Assembly: GCF_024158035.1 (NCBI RefSeq)
Contig: NZ_JAMZEK010000001.1
Coordinates: 372,001-436,000 of the forward strand
Direction of reading: 5' to 3'
Length of the DNA: 64,000 nt
DNA from: Dyella lutea
Lineage (GTDB): Bacteria; Pseudomonadota; Gammaproteobacteria; Xanthomonadales; Rhodanobacteraceae
In this document: piece by piece, positions 27,513-40,900 of the stretch
Numbering within the stretch: the stretch's first letter is position 1
Layout of the letters: the number at the start of each line of letters is the position of its first letter
Position numbers and translations under genes: made by a program
Notes under the pieces: model-generated
What the model was told of the DNA's origin: nothing
What the model saw: the letters and a program-made list of their open reading frames with translations, nothing else
The model's database searches: none

Positions 27513-27589
27513 CGGGTTTTGCACCGGTACAGCAACAACTACCGCCCTTCTTTTAAAAACAGAAAAGCAGTGTTAGGGGACGCCCACCT

Positions 27590-28690
27590 ATGCAATTCAG
27601 CATCCAAAGAGAAGCCCTGCTCAAGCCGCTCCAGCAGGTCGTCGGCGTCGTCGAGAGGCGGCAGACCTTGCCGGTTTTGGCCAACCTGCTCGTCCGCGTC
27701 TCCGACGGTCGTGTTTCCCTGACCGGCACGGACCTGGAGGTCGAGATGGTCGCGACCACAGCGGCCGACAAGTTGGCCGATGGCGAAACCACGATTCCTG
27801 CGCGCAAGCTGTTCGACATTGTTCGTGCCTTGCCCGACGGCGCCCTCATCGAGCTGAAGCTCAACGGTGATCGGGTCGCTCTCAACGCGGGACGGAGTCG
27901 GTTCACTCTGGCGACGTTGCCGGCCGGGGAGTTCCCGACAATCGACGAAATCGAACTGGTCGAGAAGGTCAGCCTCCCTGAAGAAGTGCTCAAGGACCTG
28001 ATGGAGCGCACGGCTTTCGCGATGGCGAACCAGGACGTGCGTTACTACCTCAACGGTATGCTGCTTGATCTGCAGGAACACACACTCCGTTGTGTGGCGA
28101 CCGATGGTCACCGGCTGGCACTCAAGGAAACCCAGCTGGAAAGCTCGGTGTCCGCGCGCCGCCAGATCATCATTCCGCGGAAGGGCGTGAACGAGTTGAT
28201 CGGTTTGTTCGAGAACGGGGACGGCACGGTCGAACTGGAGTTCGGACGGAACCATCTGCGGGTACGTCGCGGCGATGTGGTGTTCACCTCGAAGCTGATC
28301 GATGGCCGGTTCCCGGATTACGAAGCGGTGATCCCGCTCGGTGCGGACAAGCGCGCGACGCTGGATCGCGAGGTTCTGCGTGGAGCACTCCAGCGTGCGG
28401 CGATTCTCTCCAACGAAAAGTATCGCGGAGTGAAACTGGAGCTTTCTCCGGGCAGGCTGCGCATCGTGGCGCACAATCCCGAGCAGGAGGAGGCCGTCGA
28501 GGAAGTCGAGGCGGATACATCAGTTTCCGATCTCGCGGTGGGCTTCAATGTGGGTTATCTGCTGGACGCGCTGGCAGCACTGCGGGGAGACAAGGCTCGG
28601 CTCAACCTTCGCGACGCGCAGTCCAGCTGCCTCGTGCAGGAGGACGACAGCGAGCAGTCCCGCCATGTGATCATGCCGCTGCGACTCTGA
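27590..28690 (+). CDS. dnaN: DNA polymerase III beta subunit (sliding clamp)
   Basis: 366 residues, the expected length. The ring clamp that tethers polymerase III and other partners to DNA. Motifs of the three clamp domains: MQFSIQREALLKPLQQV and LPVLANLL at the start, GEFPTID in the middle, and the end HVIMPLRL, which is highly conserved. Follows dnaA and oriC, precedes recF. Confidence 0.98.
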   Translation: MQFSIQREALLKPLQQVVGVVERRQTLPVLANLLVRVSDGRVSLTGTDLEVEMVATTAADKLADGETTIPARKLFDIVRALPDGALIELKLNGDRVALNAGRSRFTLATLPAGEFPTIDEIELVEKVSLPEEVLKDLMERTAFAMANQDVRYYLNGMLLDLQEHTLRCVATDGHRLALKETQLESSVSARRQIIIPRKGVNELIGLFENGDGTVELEFGRNHLRVRRGDVVFTSKLIDGRFPDYEAVIPLGADKRATLDREVLRGALQRAAILSNEKYRGVKLELSPGRLRIVAHNPEQEEAVEEVEADTSVSDLAVGFNVGYLLDALAALRGDKARLNLRDAQSSCLVQEDDSEQSRHVIMPLRL

Positions 28691-28735
28691 TGTTGATCAC
28701 GTGAGCCGGAGGCGCTCGACCCGTATCGCCACTAG

Positions 28736-28770
28736 ACGCCGGAGCCGTCGCCTGACGCTCCGGCGTTCTT
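28736..28770 (+). terminator. Weak terminator-like hairpin after dnaN
   Basis: 9-bp stem ACGCCGGAG / CTCCGGCGT (28736-28744 and 28758-28766) with a 13-base loop and a short TCTT tail, 46 bp after the dnaN stop and 17 bp before the recF start. May reduce read-through into recF. Confidence 0.5.
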
Positions 28771-28786
28771 CGTTGTGGATGTCCCC

Positions 28787-32355
<3,569 letters not shown>

Positions 32356-32376
32356 CAAGGTTCCGGCGAACCCGTC

Positions 32377-32408
32377 CGGCGGCGCTCATCCTTCTGGTGG
32401 CGCCGCCG
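32377..32408 (+). terminator. Hairpin after gyrB
   Basis: 9-bp G/C-rich stem CGGCGGCGC / GCGCCGCCG with a 14-base loop, 21 bp after the gyrB stop. No U-tract, so termination would be weak or factor-dependent. Confidence 0.45.
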
Positions 32409-32497
32409 TACTCGCGGGAGGCGCGTTACAGGTAACTGCATACGCGGCCGCATGCTAAATGTTTGATTTTTATAAAATCGTCATGTGGCACCGCGAC

Positions 32498-32526
32498 TTG
32501 TTATCGATTGCATGTGCCGCTAGTCT
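32498..32526 (+). promoter_or_regulatory. Candidate promoter of TPR gene
   Basis: TTGTTA (32498-32503), 17-bp spacer, TAGTCT (32521-32526), 51 bp before the start. An AT-rich patch (about 32458-32482) upstream could act as an UP-like element. Confidence 0.45.
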
Positions 32527-32576
32527 TGGGGATCCCCTTACGCCTTTCTGCGCGTAATCCCGACATGAGGACAGCC

Positions 32577-33866
32577 ATGAAGCATGCCCCCCTGTTCAAG
32601 TTGCTGGCAGGTGCGACCCTTGCCTTGACGATCGTCGCTGCGCCGGTGGCCCATGCCAGCCATGCAGACAAGGACAAGAAGGAAGCGTTGTACCCCAACG
32701 CGACCCGCAAGGAGCCCAAGCTCGACCTGACCAGCAGCAAGGATCAGAAGCAGCTCAACGAAGGCCTCGATGCAGTGAACTCGGGCGACGCGGCCAAGGC
32801 CGAGTCGGTCCTGCAGCCCATCCTGGACAAGAGCAAGAGCAAGTACGCCCAGGCACTGGCCCTGCAGGGTCTGGCCAGCCTGAAATACAACGCGGGCGAC
32901 CTGAAGGGGGCGATCTCGCTGCTTTCCCAGGCACTGGCCAACGGGGTCATGCCGAATGACACCTACTTCCAGCTCGAATACGAGATGGCCCAGTTCCAGC
33001 TCGCGGACGAGCAGTACCAGGCATCGATCGACACGATCGCCAAGTGGCGCGCCGAGGGCAAGCGCGACACCGCGGATTCCCACGCGCTCGAAGGCAATGC
33101 CTACTACCGGCTGCAGAAGTATCCGGAGGCGATCGCCGCGATGAAGCAGGCGATGTCGATGTCCGACAAGCCGCAGAGCAGCTGGAACCAGATCCTGATG
33201 GCCAGCTATGCCGAGTCGGGCCAGAGCGACCAGGCCGCGCAGCTGGCCGAACAGCAGTTCGAGGCCAATCCGAATGACCCGACCACGCTGAACAATGCGG
33301 TGGCGGTGCTGATGCAGGCGCAGAAGTACCCGGAAGCCATCAAGCTAATGGAGAAGGCCAAGGCACAGGGTGTGCTGAAGTCCGACAAGGACTATGTGAA
33401 TCTGGCCAAGCTCTACCTGATCACCGGCCAGACGTCCGACAACCCCAAGCCCAGCGCCCTTAAGGCCGTGCAGACCCTGGAGGACGGCATGGCCAGCGGG
33501 ATCATCCCGAGCACCTACGAGAACAACAAGCTGCTCGGCGATGCGGCCTACGTGGCCGGTAACGAATCCAAGGCGGTCGCCGCGTACAAGAAGGCCATCC
33601 CGATGGCGACCGACGGCGAGGCTGCCGTTCGTGCCGGCCAGATCCTGGTGGTGCAGAATAAGAATCGCGAAGCGGTTCCGCTGATTCAGCAGGGTATTGC
33701 CAAGGGCGTGAAGCACCAGGGTTCGGCCTACATGCTGCTGGCCGAGGCCGAGCGCGGCCTGAAGAACAAGCCGGCCGCCATCGCGGCGATGAGGAAGGCC
33801 GCGCAGGATCCGGAAACCGCGGCAAAGGCCAAGGACTGGTTGCGGAAGGCAGGAGCCGGCAAGTAA
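32577..33866 (+). CDS. Periplasmic tetratricopeptide-repeat protein
   Basis: 429 residues from the ATG at 32577 (GAGGA ahead; an in-frame ATG at 32565 is less well placed). Signal peptide with cleavage after VAHA (residue ~27). The rest is TPR-like helix pairs (SKYAQALALQGLASLKYNAGD, YQASIDTIAKWRAEG, ALEGNAYYRLQKYPEAIAAM, AVAVLMQAQKYPEAIKLMEK, MLLAEAERGLKNKPAAIAAM). It is the gene normally found between gyrB and tonB in Xanthomonads; function unknown, perhaps an envelope scaffold for the TonB system. Confidence 0.85.
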   Translation: MKHAPLFKLLAGATLALTIVAAPVAHASHADKDKKEALYPNATRKEPKLDLTSSKDQKQLNEGLDAVNSGDAAKAESVLQPILDKSKSKYAQALALQGLASLKYNAGDLKGAISLLSQALANGVMPNDTYFQLEYEMAQFQLADEQYQASIDTIAKWRAEGKRDTADSHALEGNAYYRLQKYPEAIAAMKQAMSMSDKPQSSWNQILMASYAESGQSDQAAQLAEQQFEANPNDPTTLNNAVAVLMQAQKYPEAIKLMEKAKAQGVLKSDKDYVNLAKLYLITGQTSDNPKPSALKAVQTLEDGMASGIIPSTYENNKLLGDAAYVAGNESKAVAAYKKAIPMATDGEAAVRAGQILVVQNKNREAVPLIQQGIAKGVKHQGSAYMLLAEAERGLKNKPAAIAAMRKAAQDPETAAKAKDWLRKAGAGK

Positions 33867-34067
33867 CGCCAAGGCCTTGTTCCCCGGGTACAAATAGACG
33901 TCCAAAACCCGTGCCCGGGAGCTATACAAACGCCTTGCGCTGATGTACCGTTGAAATCTTTCCGCGCGCGAAAAGTTCCCGCGTTTCATGGCCTTGTTAA
34001 GGCCTGAGACACCGCTTCAGCGCTGCGGCAAACGCCCACCGATCGACTAGCTCCAAGATAGTGACAG

Positions 34068-34727
34068 ATGGCCTCAAGCAACCACGAAATCGACAATAAG
34101 TCGTTCAATTGGAGGCGCACCTGGGCGTTGGCAGCCGCCATCGCGCTGCATTCCTTCGCGTTCCTGATGCTGGTGGCGCCCATGGCCCCGCCCAAGCAGG
34201 CGCAAAAAGAGAAGGATAAGGTCGTCCAGGTAAACTTCATCGAGCCGCCGCCGCCGCCGCCGCCCCCGCCGCCGCCGCCGCCGGAGCCGCCGAAGCAGCC
34301 GCCCCCGAAGATCATCAAGCAGGTGCAGCCGCCGCCGACCCCGCCGCCGCCGGCTCCGCCGCCGCCGGTGGAAGAGGCGACGAACAACCCGGCACCGCCG
34401 GTTCCGCCCGCGCCGCCGGCACCCCCTGCGCCGCCGTCGGACATCACGGCCAGCCAGGACCTGAGCTACAACAGCCGTTTGCAGCCGCGCTATCCGCCGC
34501 AGGCGATCCGTCAACGTCACGAAGGTACGGTGACGCTGCTGATCCTGGTTGGTGTCGATGGCTCGGTGAAGGACGTCAAGGTGGACGTCTCGAGTGGTTA
34601 TCGCGAGCTGGACCGCGCCGCCATCGAAGCTGCACGCCACTGGCGCTTCAACCCGACGATCCGCAATGGTCAGAAGGTCGAGGGCTACGCCCGTGTCCCG
34701 GTCAATTTCAACCTCAATCAGCTGTAA
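34068..34727 (+). CDS. tonB: Energy transducer TonB
   Basis: 219 residues. One N-terminal membrane anchor (LAAAIALHSFAFLMLVAP), then a periplasmic linker with 13 consecutive prolines and several further Pro runs (about residues 58-125), then the C-terminal TonB domain: QPRYPPQAIRQRHEGTVTLL, DGSVKDVKVDVSSGYREL and RHWRFNPTIRNGQ. Couples the ExbB-ExbD proton motor to outer-membrane receptors. First of tonB-exbB-exbD-exbD. No convincing Fur box was found in the 201-bp leader. Confidence 0.95.
   Translation: MASSNHEIDNKSFNWRRTWALAAAIALHSFAFLMLVAPMAPPKQAQKEKDKVVQVNFIEPPPPPPPPPPPPPEPPKQPPPKIIKQVQPPPTPPPPAPPPPVEEATNNPAPPVPPAPPAPPAPPSDITASQDLSYNSRLQPRYPPQAIRQRHEGTVTLLILVGVDGSVKDVKVDVSSGYRELDRAAIEAARHWRFNPTIRNGQKVEGYARVPVNFNLNQL
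34245..34283 (+). repeat. CCG/CCC trinucleotide repeat in tonB
   Basis: 13 successive proline codons (twelve CCG and one CCC) giving a run of prolines in the TonB linker. Slippage would change linker length by whole codons without a frameshift. Confidence 0.9.
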
Positions 34728-34774
34728 TCCCCATTACAGTTACAGTTCACGCTTGACTTCCCAAGGGTAGCGTT

Positions 34775-35509
34775 ATGTTCCAAGAGACCTCTGCACCTCT
34801 GTCCAATGCCGAAGCGATGAAGCAGATCGGCTTCGACGCACTTCTCCACAACCTTGATCCGCTGGGCTGGATCGTGCTGGTCACCCTGGTGATCATGTCC
34901 GTGTCCTCCTGGTACTTCATCGTCGCCAATGCGATCCGCAACGCAATGGTGCGTTCGCGTGCCGACAAGGTGATCGACGGCTTCTGGAACACCGGTTCCA
35001 CTCAGGAAGCCATCCGCGAGCTCGAGGCCCAGCCGAAGAGCGAGCCGTTCTCCAAGATCGCGCTGGACGCGGCTTCGGCCGTCGCCCATCACCAGCAAGC
35101 TGCTGGTGGTGGCAACGGTCTGGCCCAGACCCTGAGCCGCTCGGAGTTCATCGATCGCGCCCTGCGTCAGGCCGTGGCCCGCGAGAGCCTGCGTCTGGAA
35201 GGCGGCCTGACCCTGCTGGCGACGGTCGGTTCGTCCGCTCCGTTCGTCGGTCTGCTCGGTACCGTGTGGGGCATCTACAACGCGCTGATCGGCATCGCTG
35301 CTGCCGGCAATGCGTCGATGGTGGCCGTGGCCGGCCCGGTGGGTGAGTCGCTGATCATGACCGCGATCGGTCTGTTCACCGCCATCCCGGCGGTGCTCGC
35401 CTACAACTTCTTCAATCGCTCCAACCGTCTGACCTACGCCCAGTTCGACGAGTTCGCGCACGACCTGCACGACTTCTTCGCCACTGGCGCGCGCGTCGAA
35501 GGCAAGTGA
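34775..35509 (+). CDS. exbB: Biopolymer transport protein ExbB (TonB motor proton channel)
   Basis: 244 residues. Three membrane segments: IVLVTLVIMSVSSWYFIVA, the central TVGSSAPFVGLLGTVWGIYNAL, and SLIMTAIGLFTAIPAVLAYNF. The MotA/TolQ/ExbB signatures are clear. Forms the pentameric stator around ExbD in the inner membrane. 47 bp after tonB. Confidence 0.95.
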   Translation: MFQETSAPLSNAEAMKQIGFDALLHNLDPLGWIVLVTLVIMSVSSWYFIVANAIRNAMVRSRADKVIDGFWNTGSTQEAIRELEAQPKSEPFSKIALDAASAVAHHQQAAGGGNGLAQTLSRSEFIDRALRQAVARESLRLEGGLTLLATVGSSAPFVGLLGTVWGIYNALIGIAAAGNASMVAVAGPVGESLIMTAIGLFTAIPAVLAYNFFNRSNRLTYAQFDEFAHDLHDFFATGARVEGK

Positions 35510-35520
35510 GGGTCTGACCC

Positions 35521-35931
35521 ATGGCGATGAGCACCGGAAATTCCGGCGGTCCGATGTCGGAAATCAACGTCACGCCCCTCGTGGACGTGATGCTGGTGCT
35601 GCTGATTATCTTCATGATCACGGCACCGCTGGCCAGCCATCGGATCACCGTCAAGCTACCCACGGCGACTCCGATCAAGGCGGACAACAAGCCCATCAAG
35701 CCGCTGGACCTGGCCGTGCAGGCAGACGGATCGATGTTCCTCAACGATGCATCGGTGGATGAGAACCAGCTGAAGGCCGCCCTGGCCGTTGCTGCGTCCG
35801 AGTCGCCCCAGCCGGAACTCCAGATCCGCGCCGACAAGACGACCGAGTACAAGATCGTGAAGAAGATCCTCTCCGATGCGAAGGACCAGGGCATGGTCCA
35901 CGTCGGTTTCATCACGACGGCGAAGGAGTAA
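35521..35931 (+). CDS. exbD: Biopolymer transport protein ExbD, copy 1
   Basis: 136 residues. Cytoplasmic start MSEINVTPLVDVMLVLLIIF with the essential membrane Asp (in LVDVML) that carries protons; then a periplasmic domain (PELQIRADKTTEYKIV). 11 bp after exbB. Partner of the second copy. Confidence 0.95.
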   Translation: MAMSTGNSGGPMSEINVTPLVDVMLVLLIIFMITAPLASHRITVKLPTATPIKADNKPIKPLDLAVQADGSMFLNDASVDENQLKAALAVAASESPQPELQIRADKTTEYKIVKKILSDAKDQGMVHVGFITTAKE

Positions 35932-35936
35932 CGACC

Positions 35937-36341
35937 ATGGCTTTCAGTACGGGAAGCGGCAAGGGACCGATGGCGGACATCAACGTCACGCCCCTCGTGG
36001 ACGTGATGCTGGTGCTGCTGATCATATTCATGCTCACCGCGCCGATCGTGACGCATGACGTGAAGATCGATTTGCCGCAGCCGACCAACAATCCGCCGCC
36101 GGATACCGATCATCTTGATCCGATCCGTCTGAAGATCGATGCATCGGGAGCCTATTACTGGAACGATGTGCCTGTCGACGAGGCAGGCATGAAGGCCCAG
36201 ATGGCGGTGATCGCGCAGCAGACCAACCAGCCGGAAATCCAGATCAACGCGGATGACGCGGTGGCCTACGAGTATCTCGCTAGGGCCCTGGCGGACGCGA
36301 AGAGCTACGGCCTGGTCAAGATCGGCTTCACCGAGCAGTAA
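35937..36341 (+). CDS. Biopolymer transport protein ExbD, copy 2
   Basis: 134 residues, a paralogue of copy 1 with MADINVTPLVDVMLVLLIIF (same membrane Asp) and the periplasmic domain PEIQINADDAVAYEYLARAL. Starts 5 bp after copy 1 with GGAG ahead. Two exbD genes in tandem are characteristic of Xanthomonads, where the second one can have its own role; ExbD forms a dimer, so a heterodimer is possible. Confidence 0.93.
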   Translation: MAFSTGSGKGPMADINVTPLVDVMLVLLIIFMLTAPIVTHDVKIDLPQPTNNPPPDTDHLDPIRLKIDASGAYYWNDVPVDEAGMKAQMAVIAQQTNQPEIQINADDAVAYEYLARALADAKSYGLVKIGFTEQ

Positions 36342-36368
36342 CCCTGCTCGGAGCACAAGCGTGAACTG

Positions 36369-36398
36369 AAACCCCCGCCTCGGCGGGGGTTTTCTTTT
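36369..36398. terminator. Bidirectional terminator between exbD2 and pdxJ
   Basis: Stem AACCCCCGCC / GGCGGGGGTT with a tiny loop, followed by TTCTTTT on the plus strand and a short T-run on the minus. The two genes converge on it. Confidence 0.9.
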
Positions 36399-36417
36399 GG
36401 GCAAACCGGTCGCCGAA

Positions 36418-37161
36418 CTAGTCGAGGATCTGCAGGTAACGACGCACCGTTGCCGCCATTCCTTCGTAGAGCGCCTCGCCGATCAACGCGTGACCGATCG
36501 ACACCTCGGCCAGGCCGGGAATGGCCGCCTTGAAAGTGCCGAGGTTTGCCTGGCTCAGATCGTGTCCTGCGTTGACCGCCAGCCCGGCCTGCTGCGCGCG
36601 CCGGGCCGTTTCCACGCAAGCGGCCAGTGCGTCGCCGACGCGGCCTTCCGCAAATGCAGCGGCGTACGGGCCGGTATAGATCTCCACGCGTTGTGCGCCG
36701 ATGCGCACCGCCGGCTCGAAGTTCGTCGTCCCGGCATCCACGAACAGGCTGACCCGGCAACCGATTTCGCGGAAGCCAGCCACCAGTGGCGCCAGCCGGT
36801 CCGCGTCACGCGCCAGATCGAAACCGTGGTCCGAGGTGATCTGTCCGTCGCCGTCCGGCACCAGGGTGATCTGGGTCGGGCGGACCTCGCGCGCCAGTGC
36901 GAGCAGACCGGGATAGCTTCCGCGCGCCCCGGCGAACGGATTGCCCTCGATGTTGTATTCGACGCGCCCCCGCAACAGTTGCGCCAGCATCCGCACATCG
37001 TCGGGTCGGATGTGCCGCAGGTCCGGGCGCGGATGGACGGTGATGCCCCCGCAGCCGGCCTCGATGCAGGTGTGTGCGGCCCGGGCGAGAGAAGGCTCGT
37101 CGCCGCCGCGCGAGTTGCGCAGTACGGCGATCTTGTTGAGGTTGACGCTCAGCAGGGTCAT
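36418..37161 (-). CDS. pdxJ: Pyridoxine 5'-phosphate synthase PdxJ
   Basis: 247 residues, a TIM barrel that joins 1-deoxyxylulose 5-phosphate with 3-amino-2-oxopropyl phosphate in vitamin B6 synthesis. Motifs: N-terminal [31 protein letters not shown] with the His, [10 protein letters not shown] and the end [16 protein letters not shown]. Convergent with exbD2 across the terminator. Usual neighbour of this locus in Xanthomonads. Confidence 0.96.
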   Translation of the reverse strand: MTLLSVNLNKIAVLRNSRGGDEPSLARAAHTCIEAGCGGITVHPRPDLRHIRPDDVRMLAQLLRGRVEYNIEGNPFAGARGSYPGLLALAREVRPTQITLVPDGDGQITSDHGFDLARDADRLAPLVAGFREIGCRVSLFVDAGTTNFEPAVRIGAQRVEIYTGPYAAAFAEGRVGDALAACVETARRAQQAGLAVNAGHDLSQANLGTFKAAIPGLAEVSIGHALIGEALYEGMAATVRRYLQILD

Positions 37162-37252
37162 CTAAGTCGGCACCGGCGCAGCGAGGAAAGGACACGCGCG
37201 GAGCGAAGTACCGCGGCGAACCCCAAGAGTACGCCAACTGCATGACGCCGGA

Positions 37253-37894
37253 TCACTCCAAGTCGCCGCGCCAGCGAACCTCCATCGGGCGGCCGCGCCA
37301 GGCAAGCGCGGCCACCCAGGCTTCGTCGCACATGAGCTCTTTCAGATGCCAGTCTGCGAGCACTTCGCCCTCGAAAGCGAGCAGCGCGGGCGAGCCGGGA
37401 TCCAACGACACGGCTACCCGCTCCATGCCGAACGCGAGGCCACGGCCCTGCGCCTTCAGCAGCGCCTCCTTGGCTGTCCACAGGCGCAGGAACTGCAGTG
37501 GCCGGCTCGCATCGTCACAGCGTTCGAGAGCGGTCGCCTCGGTCGCGGCGAAGAAGCGTCTGGCAAGCGCCAGCACATCACGCGTCCGCCGGGCTCGATG
37601 CTCGAGATCGATACCCGGCTGCACCGATCGAGCCACCGCGACGAGCGCGCGCTCACCGCTGTGCGACCAATTGAAACGAAGCGCGCCGCGCCCGCCCGCC
37701 TGAAGCACCGGCCGGCCGTGTTCCTCTTCGTGCAACTGGAGCGTATCCGCATCGCTGCCCAGATACCGGGCGAGCAGGCGCCGCAGCGGTTCCCGCCCCA
37801 CCGCGGGACGATAAGCGCAGGACCACACATGAATCTCGTCTTCGCCCAGGGGCTCTGCTAGTTTGGCCTGTGGCGGCCGGACATGCTCGGACAT
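37253..37894 (-). CDS. 4'-phosphopantetheinyl transferase (Sfp/AcpT type)
   Basis: 213 residues from the ATG at 37894; one at 37903 would add three. Motifs: RFNWSHSGERALVAV, the Mg-binding GIDLEHRARR and the WTAKEALLKAQGRGL box. Attaches phosphopantetheine from CoA to a serine of acyl or peptidyl carrier proteins. The carrier is not in this window, so target is unknown. Divergent from crbS with 87 bp between. Confidence 0.9.
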   Translation of the reverse strand: MSEHVRPPQAKLAEPLGEDEIHVWSCAYRPAVGREPLRRLLARYLGSDADTLQLHEEEHGRPVLQAGGRGALRFNWSHSGERALVAVARSVQPGIDLEHRARRTRDVLALARRFFAATEATALERCDDASRPLQFLRLWTAKEALLKAQGRGLAFGMERVAVSLDPGSPALLAFEGEVLADWHLKELMCDEAWVAALAWRGRPMEVRWRGDLE

Positions 37895-37981
37895 GCCCGG
37901 CATGGTGCCGGGCCGCATGCGGCCAGCACAAGAACCGGACAGGAGCGCCACGGACGCGCGCGCATCGGGCGAGGGCCATCG

Positions 37982-40900
37982 GTGATTTCAGGCTGGCTGC
38001 TGCTGATCGTGGCCGCACTCTACGTGGGGCTGCTGTTCGTGGTCGCCTGGAAAGGCGACCGCAACCCGCTGTACCCGCGCAAGGCGTCCCTGCGGCCGCT
38101 GGTCTACAGCCTCGCGCTCGCCGTCTACTGCTCGTCCTGGACGTTCTATGGCGCGGTCGGTACGGCGGCGCGCGATGGCCTGGCCTACTTGCCGATCTAC
38201 CTCGGCCCGGCCCTGCTGTTCCTGTTCGGTTTCGGCCTGATGAGCCGGCTGGTGACCGTGGCCGGCCAGCGCAACATCACCACCATCGCCGACTTCATCG
38301 GCGCACGCTTCGGCAAGTCGCACGGCCTGGCTGCCCTGGTGGCGCTGATCGCGGTCATCGCCGTGGTGCCTTACCTCGCGCTGCAGTTCAAGGCGATGGC
38401 AATGTCGGTCGACGTGCTCTCGGACACCGGGCCGACATCGATCATTCCCTCCGCGGACAGCGCGCTCTGGTGCGCGTTGTTGTTGGCCGCCTTCGCGATC
38501 CTGTTCGGCACCCGCAGCATCGACGCCAGCGAACACCATCACGGGATGATGCTGGCGATCGCTCTGGAGTCGGTCATCAAGCTGGTTGCCTTCCTCACGC
38601 TCGCCATTTACGCGCTGTGGCGCGGGCCCGGCTGGGAGGCCCTGGCGGCGTTGCCGCCGGCGCGTTTCACCCAGGGCCAGTCGCCGGGCTTCCTGGCCCA
38701 GACCGTGCTCGCCTTTCTAGCGATGTTCTGTCTGCCGCGACAGTTCCAGATCGGCGTGGTGGAGTGCGAGGACCCGCACGACCTGCATCGGGCGCGCTGG
38801 ATGTTTCCGCTGTACATGCTGCTGATCAGCGCGGCGGTGTTGCCGATCGTGGCCGCCGGCATGCACCTGCCGGCAGTGCGCGGTGGGCTCGCCGACGCGT
38901 GGGTGCTCAACCTGCCCCTGGCTCACGGCGATCGCGGCACGGCTCTGGTGGCGTTTCTCGGCGGATTCTCCGCCGCGACCGGGATGGTGATCGTCGCCAC
39001 CGTGGCGCTCTCGACCATGATCAGCAATGACCTGGTGATGCCCGCCCTGCTGCGCATCCGGAGGCTGCGGCTGGAGCAGCGGCAAGATCTCTCGCTGCTG
39101 CTGCTGCGCATCCGGCGCGTGGCCATCATCTCGCTCTCGCTGCTGGCCTACGGCTACTACCGGCTGGTGGCGGACAACGCCAATCTGGCGGCGACCGGCC
39201 TGCTGGCATTCGCTGCGGTGGCGCAGTTCGCGCCGGCGATCATCGCTGCGCTGTACTGGCGCGGCGCCAGCCAGTCGGGCGTGGCGATCGGCCTGCTCGC
39301 CGGCTTCGCCTCCTGGTTCTACACCCTCCTGCTGCCGGCCATCGATCGCCATGCCAGCTGGCTGCAGGAAGGGCCGTTCGGCATCTCCTGGCTGCGCCCG
39401 CAGGCGCTGTTTCACCTCAGTGGCTGGGACCCGGTGATGCACAGCACCTTCTGGTCGCTGCTGCTCAACGTCGGTTGTCTGGTGTTCTTCTCGCTGCGTT
39501 TCCGGCCCAGCCTGGCCGAGCGTATCCACGCGGCGATGTTCGTCGATCCGTACATCGCCAGCAGCAGCGGCAGCGGCGACTGGCGCGGCCGCGTCGCGGT
39601 GGGCGACCTGATGACGATCGCCGGCCGCATCGTGGGCGAGCGCAGTTCGCAGCGCGCCTTTGCCGAGTACGGCCTGCGCCAGGGCAAGGCGCTCGAGCCG
39701 AACGAGTCGGCCGACCGCGCGCTGATCCAGTACACCGAACGCCTGCTCGCCGGCGCCGTGGGCGCGGCCAGCGCGCGCCGCATCCTGATGGGCGCGCTGT
39801 CCGGCTCGGGCCTGGACATCGCCGAGGCGATGGCGCTGATGGACGAAGCCTCGCAGGAGCTGCGCTTCAACCGCGAGCTGCTCTCCACCACGCTGGAGAA
39901 CGTCTCCCAGGGCATCAGCGTGGTCGATGCGCGCATGCGCCTGGTCACCTGGAACCGCCGTTATCTCGAGCTGTTCGACTACCCCGACGGCATGGTCTAC
40001 ATCGGTGTGCCGGTCGCCGACCTTATCCGCTGGAACGCCGAGCATGGCGAATGCGGCCCGGGCGAGGTGGAGGAACACGTGGCCAAGCGCATCGGCCACC
40101 TGCGCGCCGGTACGCCGCACCTGTTCCAACGCGTGCGCCCGGACGGCACGGTGATCGAGATGCGCGGCCGGCCGTTGCCCGGTGGCGGCTATGTCACCAC
40201 TTACACCGACGTCACCGCTTACAAGCATGCCGAGCTCGCGCTGCGCGAGGCGAACGAGAATCTCGAGCAACGGGTGGACCAGCGCACCGCCGAGTTGAGC
40301 GAGGCGCTGGACGCCACCGCGCGCGCGCAGCGCGAGGCGGAGGCGGCCATGGTCTCTAAGACCCGTTTCCTCGCCGCTGCCAGCCATGACCTGCTGCAGC
40401 CGCTCAACGCCGCCCGCCTGTTCACCTCGGCCCTGCGCCAGCAGCCGGCACTGGACGAGGAGTCGCGCCGCCTGGCCGAGCGCATCGACGCGTCATTCCG
40501 CGCCGCCGAGGACCTCCTGGATGCGTTGCTCGACGTCTCGCGACTGGATGCCGGGCGCTACCAGCCGGAATTCGGCGATTTCGCCATGGCCGACCTGTTC
40601 GATTCCCTGCGCGCACAGTTTGCCGTGGTCGCCGAGCAGCGTGGTCTGCGCCTGCGCGTGGTGCCGACCAACCTGTCCATCCGCAGCGACCCGCAGTTGC
40701 TGCGGCGGATCCTGCAGAACTTCCTCTCCAATGCGCTGCGCTACACCCGCGAAGGTGGTGTGCTGCTGGGCGCGCGGCGCGACGGCGACGAGGTGCGGAT
40801 CCAGGTCTGGGATACCGGGCCTGGCATCGCGCCGGAGCAGCGTGCGCACATCTTCGACGAGTTCCAGCGCCTGCAGCGCCCTTCCCCGTGGGGCGAGAAG

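Larger units (their letters stand above)
27337..27589. other. Replication origin oriC (dnaA-dnaN intergenic region)
   Basis: 253 bp without a gene. It holds two perfect DnaA boxes in opposite orientation: TTGTGGATAA at 27386-27394 (minus) and TTATCCACA at 27420-27428 (plus), and then an A/T-rich stretch from about 27470 to 27570 (with AAAATTTTGATTTATAA) that fits a DNA unwinding element in a high-GC chromosome. In Xanthomonads the origin is at this position. Only two perfect boxes are visible; weaker ones could exist. Confidence 0.82.

Noticed and set aside
33990-34004. Small palindrome GGCCTTGTTAAGGCC before tonB as a Fur or other operator
   Set aside because: It does not match the Fur consensus and its stem is only 6 bp; might be a weak hairpin, not enough to list.
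34245-34420. Possible repeat array in tonB considered as CRISPR or mobile repeat
   Set aside because: It is low-complexity proline coding sequence in the linker of TonB, without spacers.
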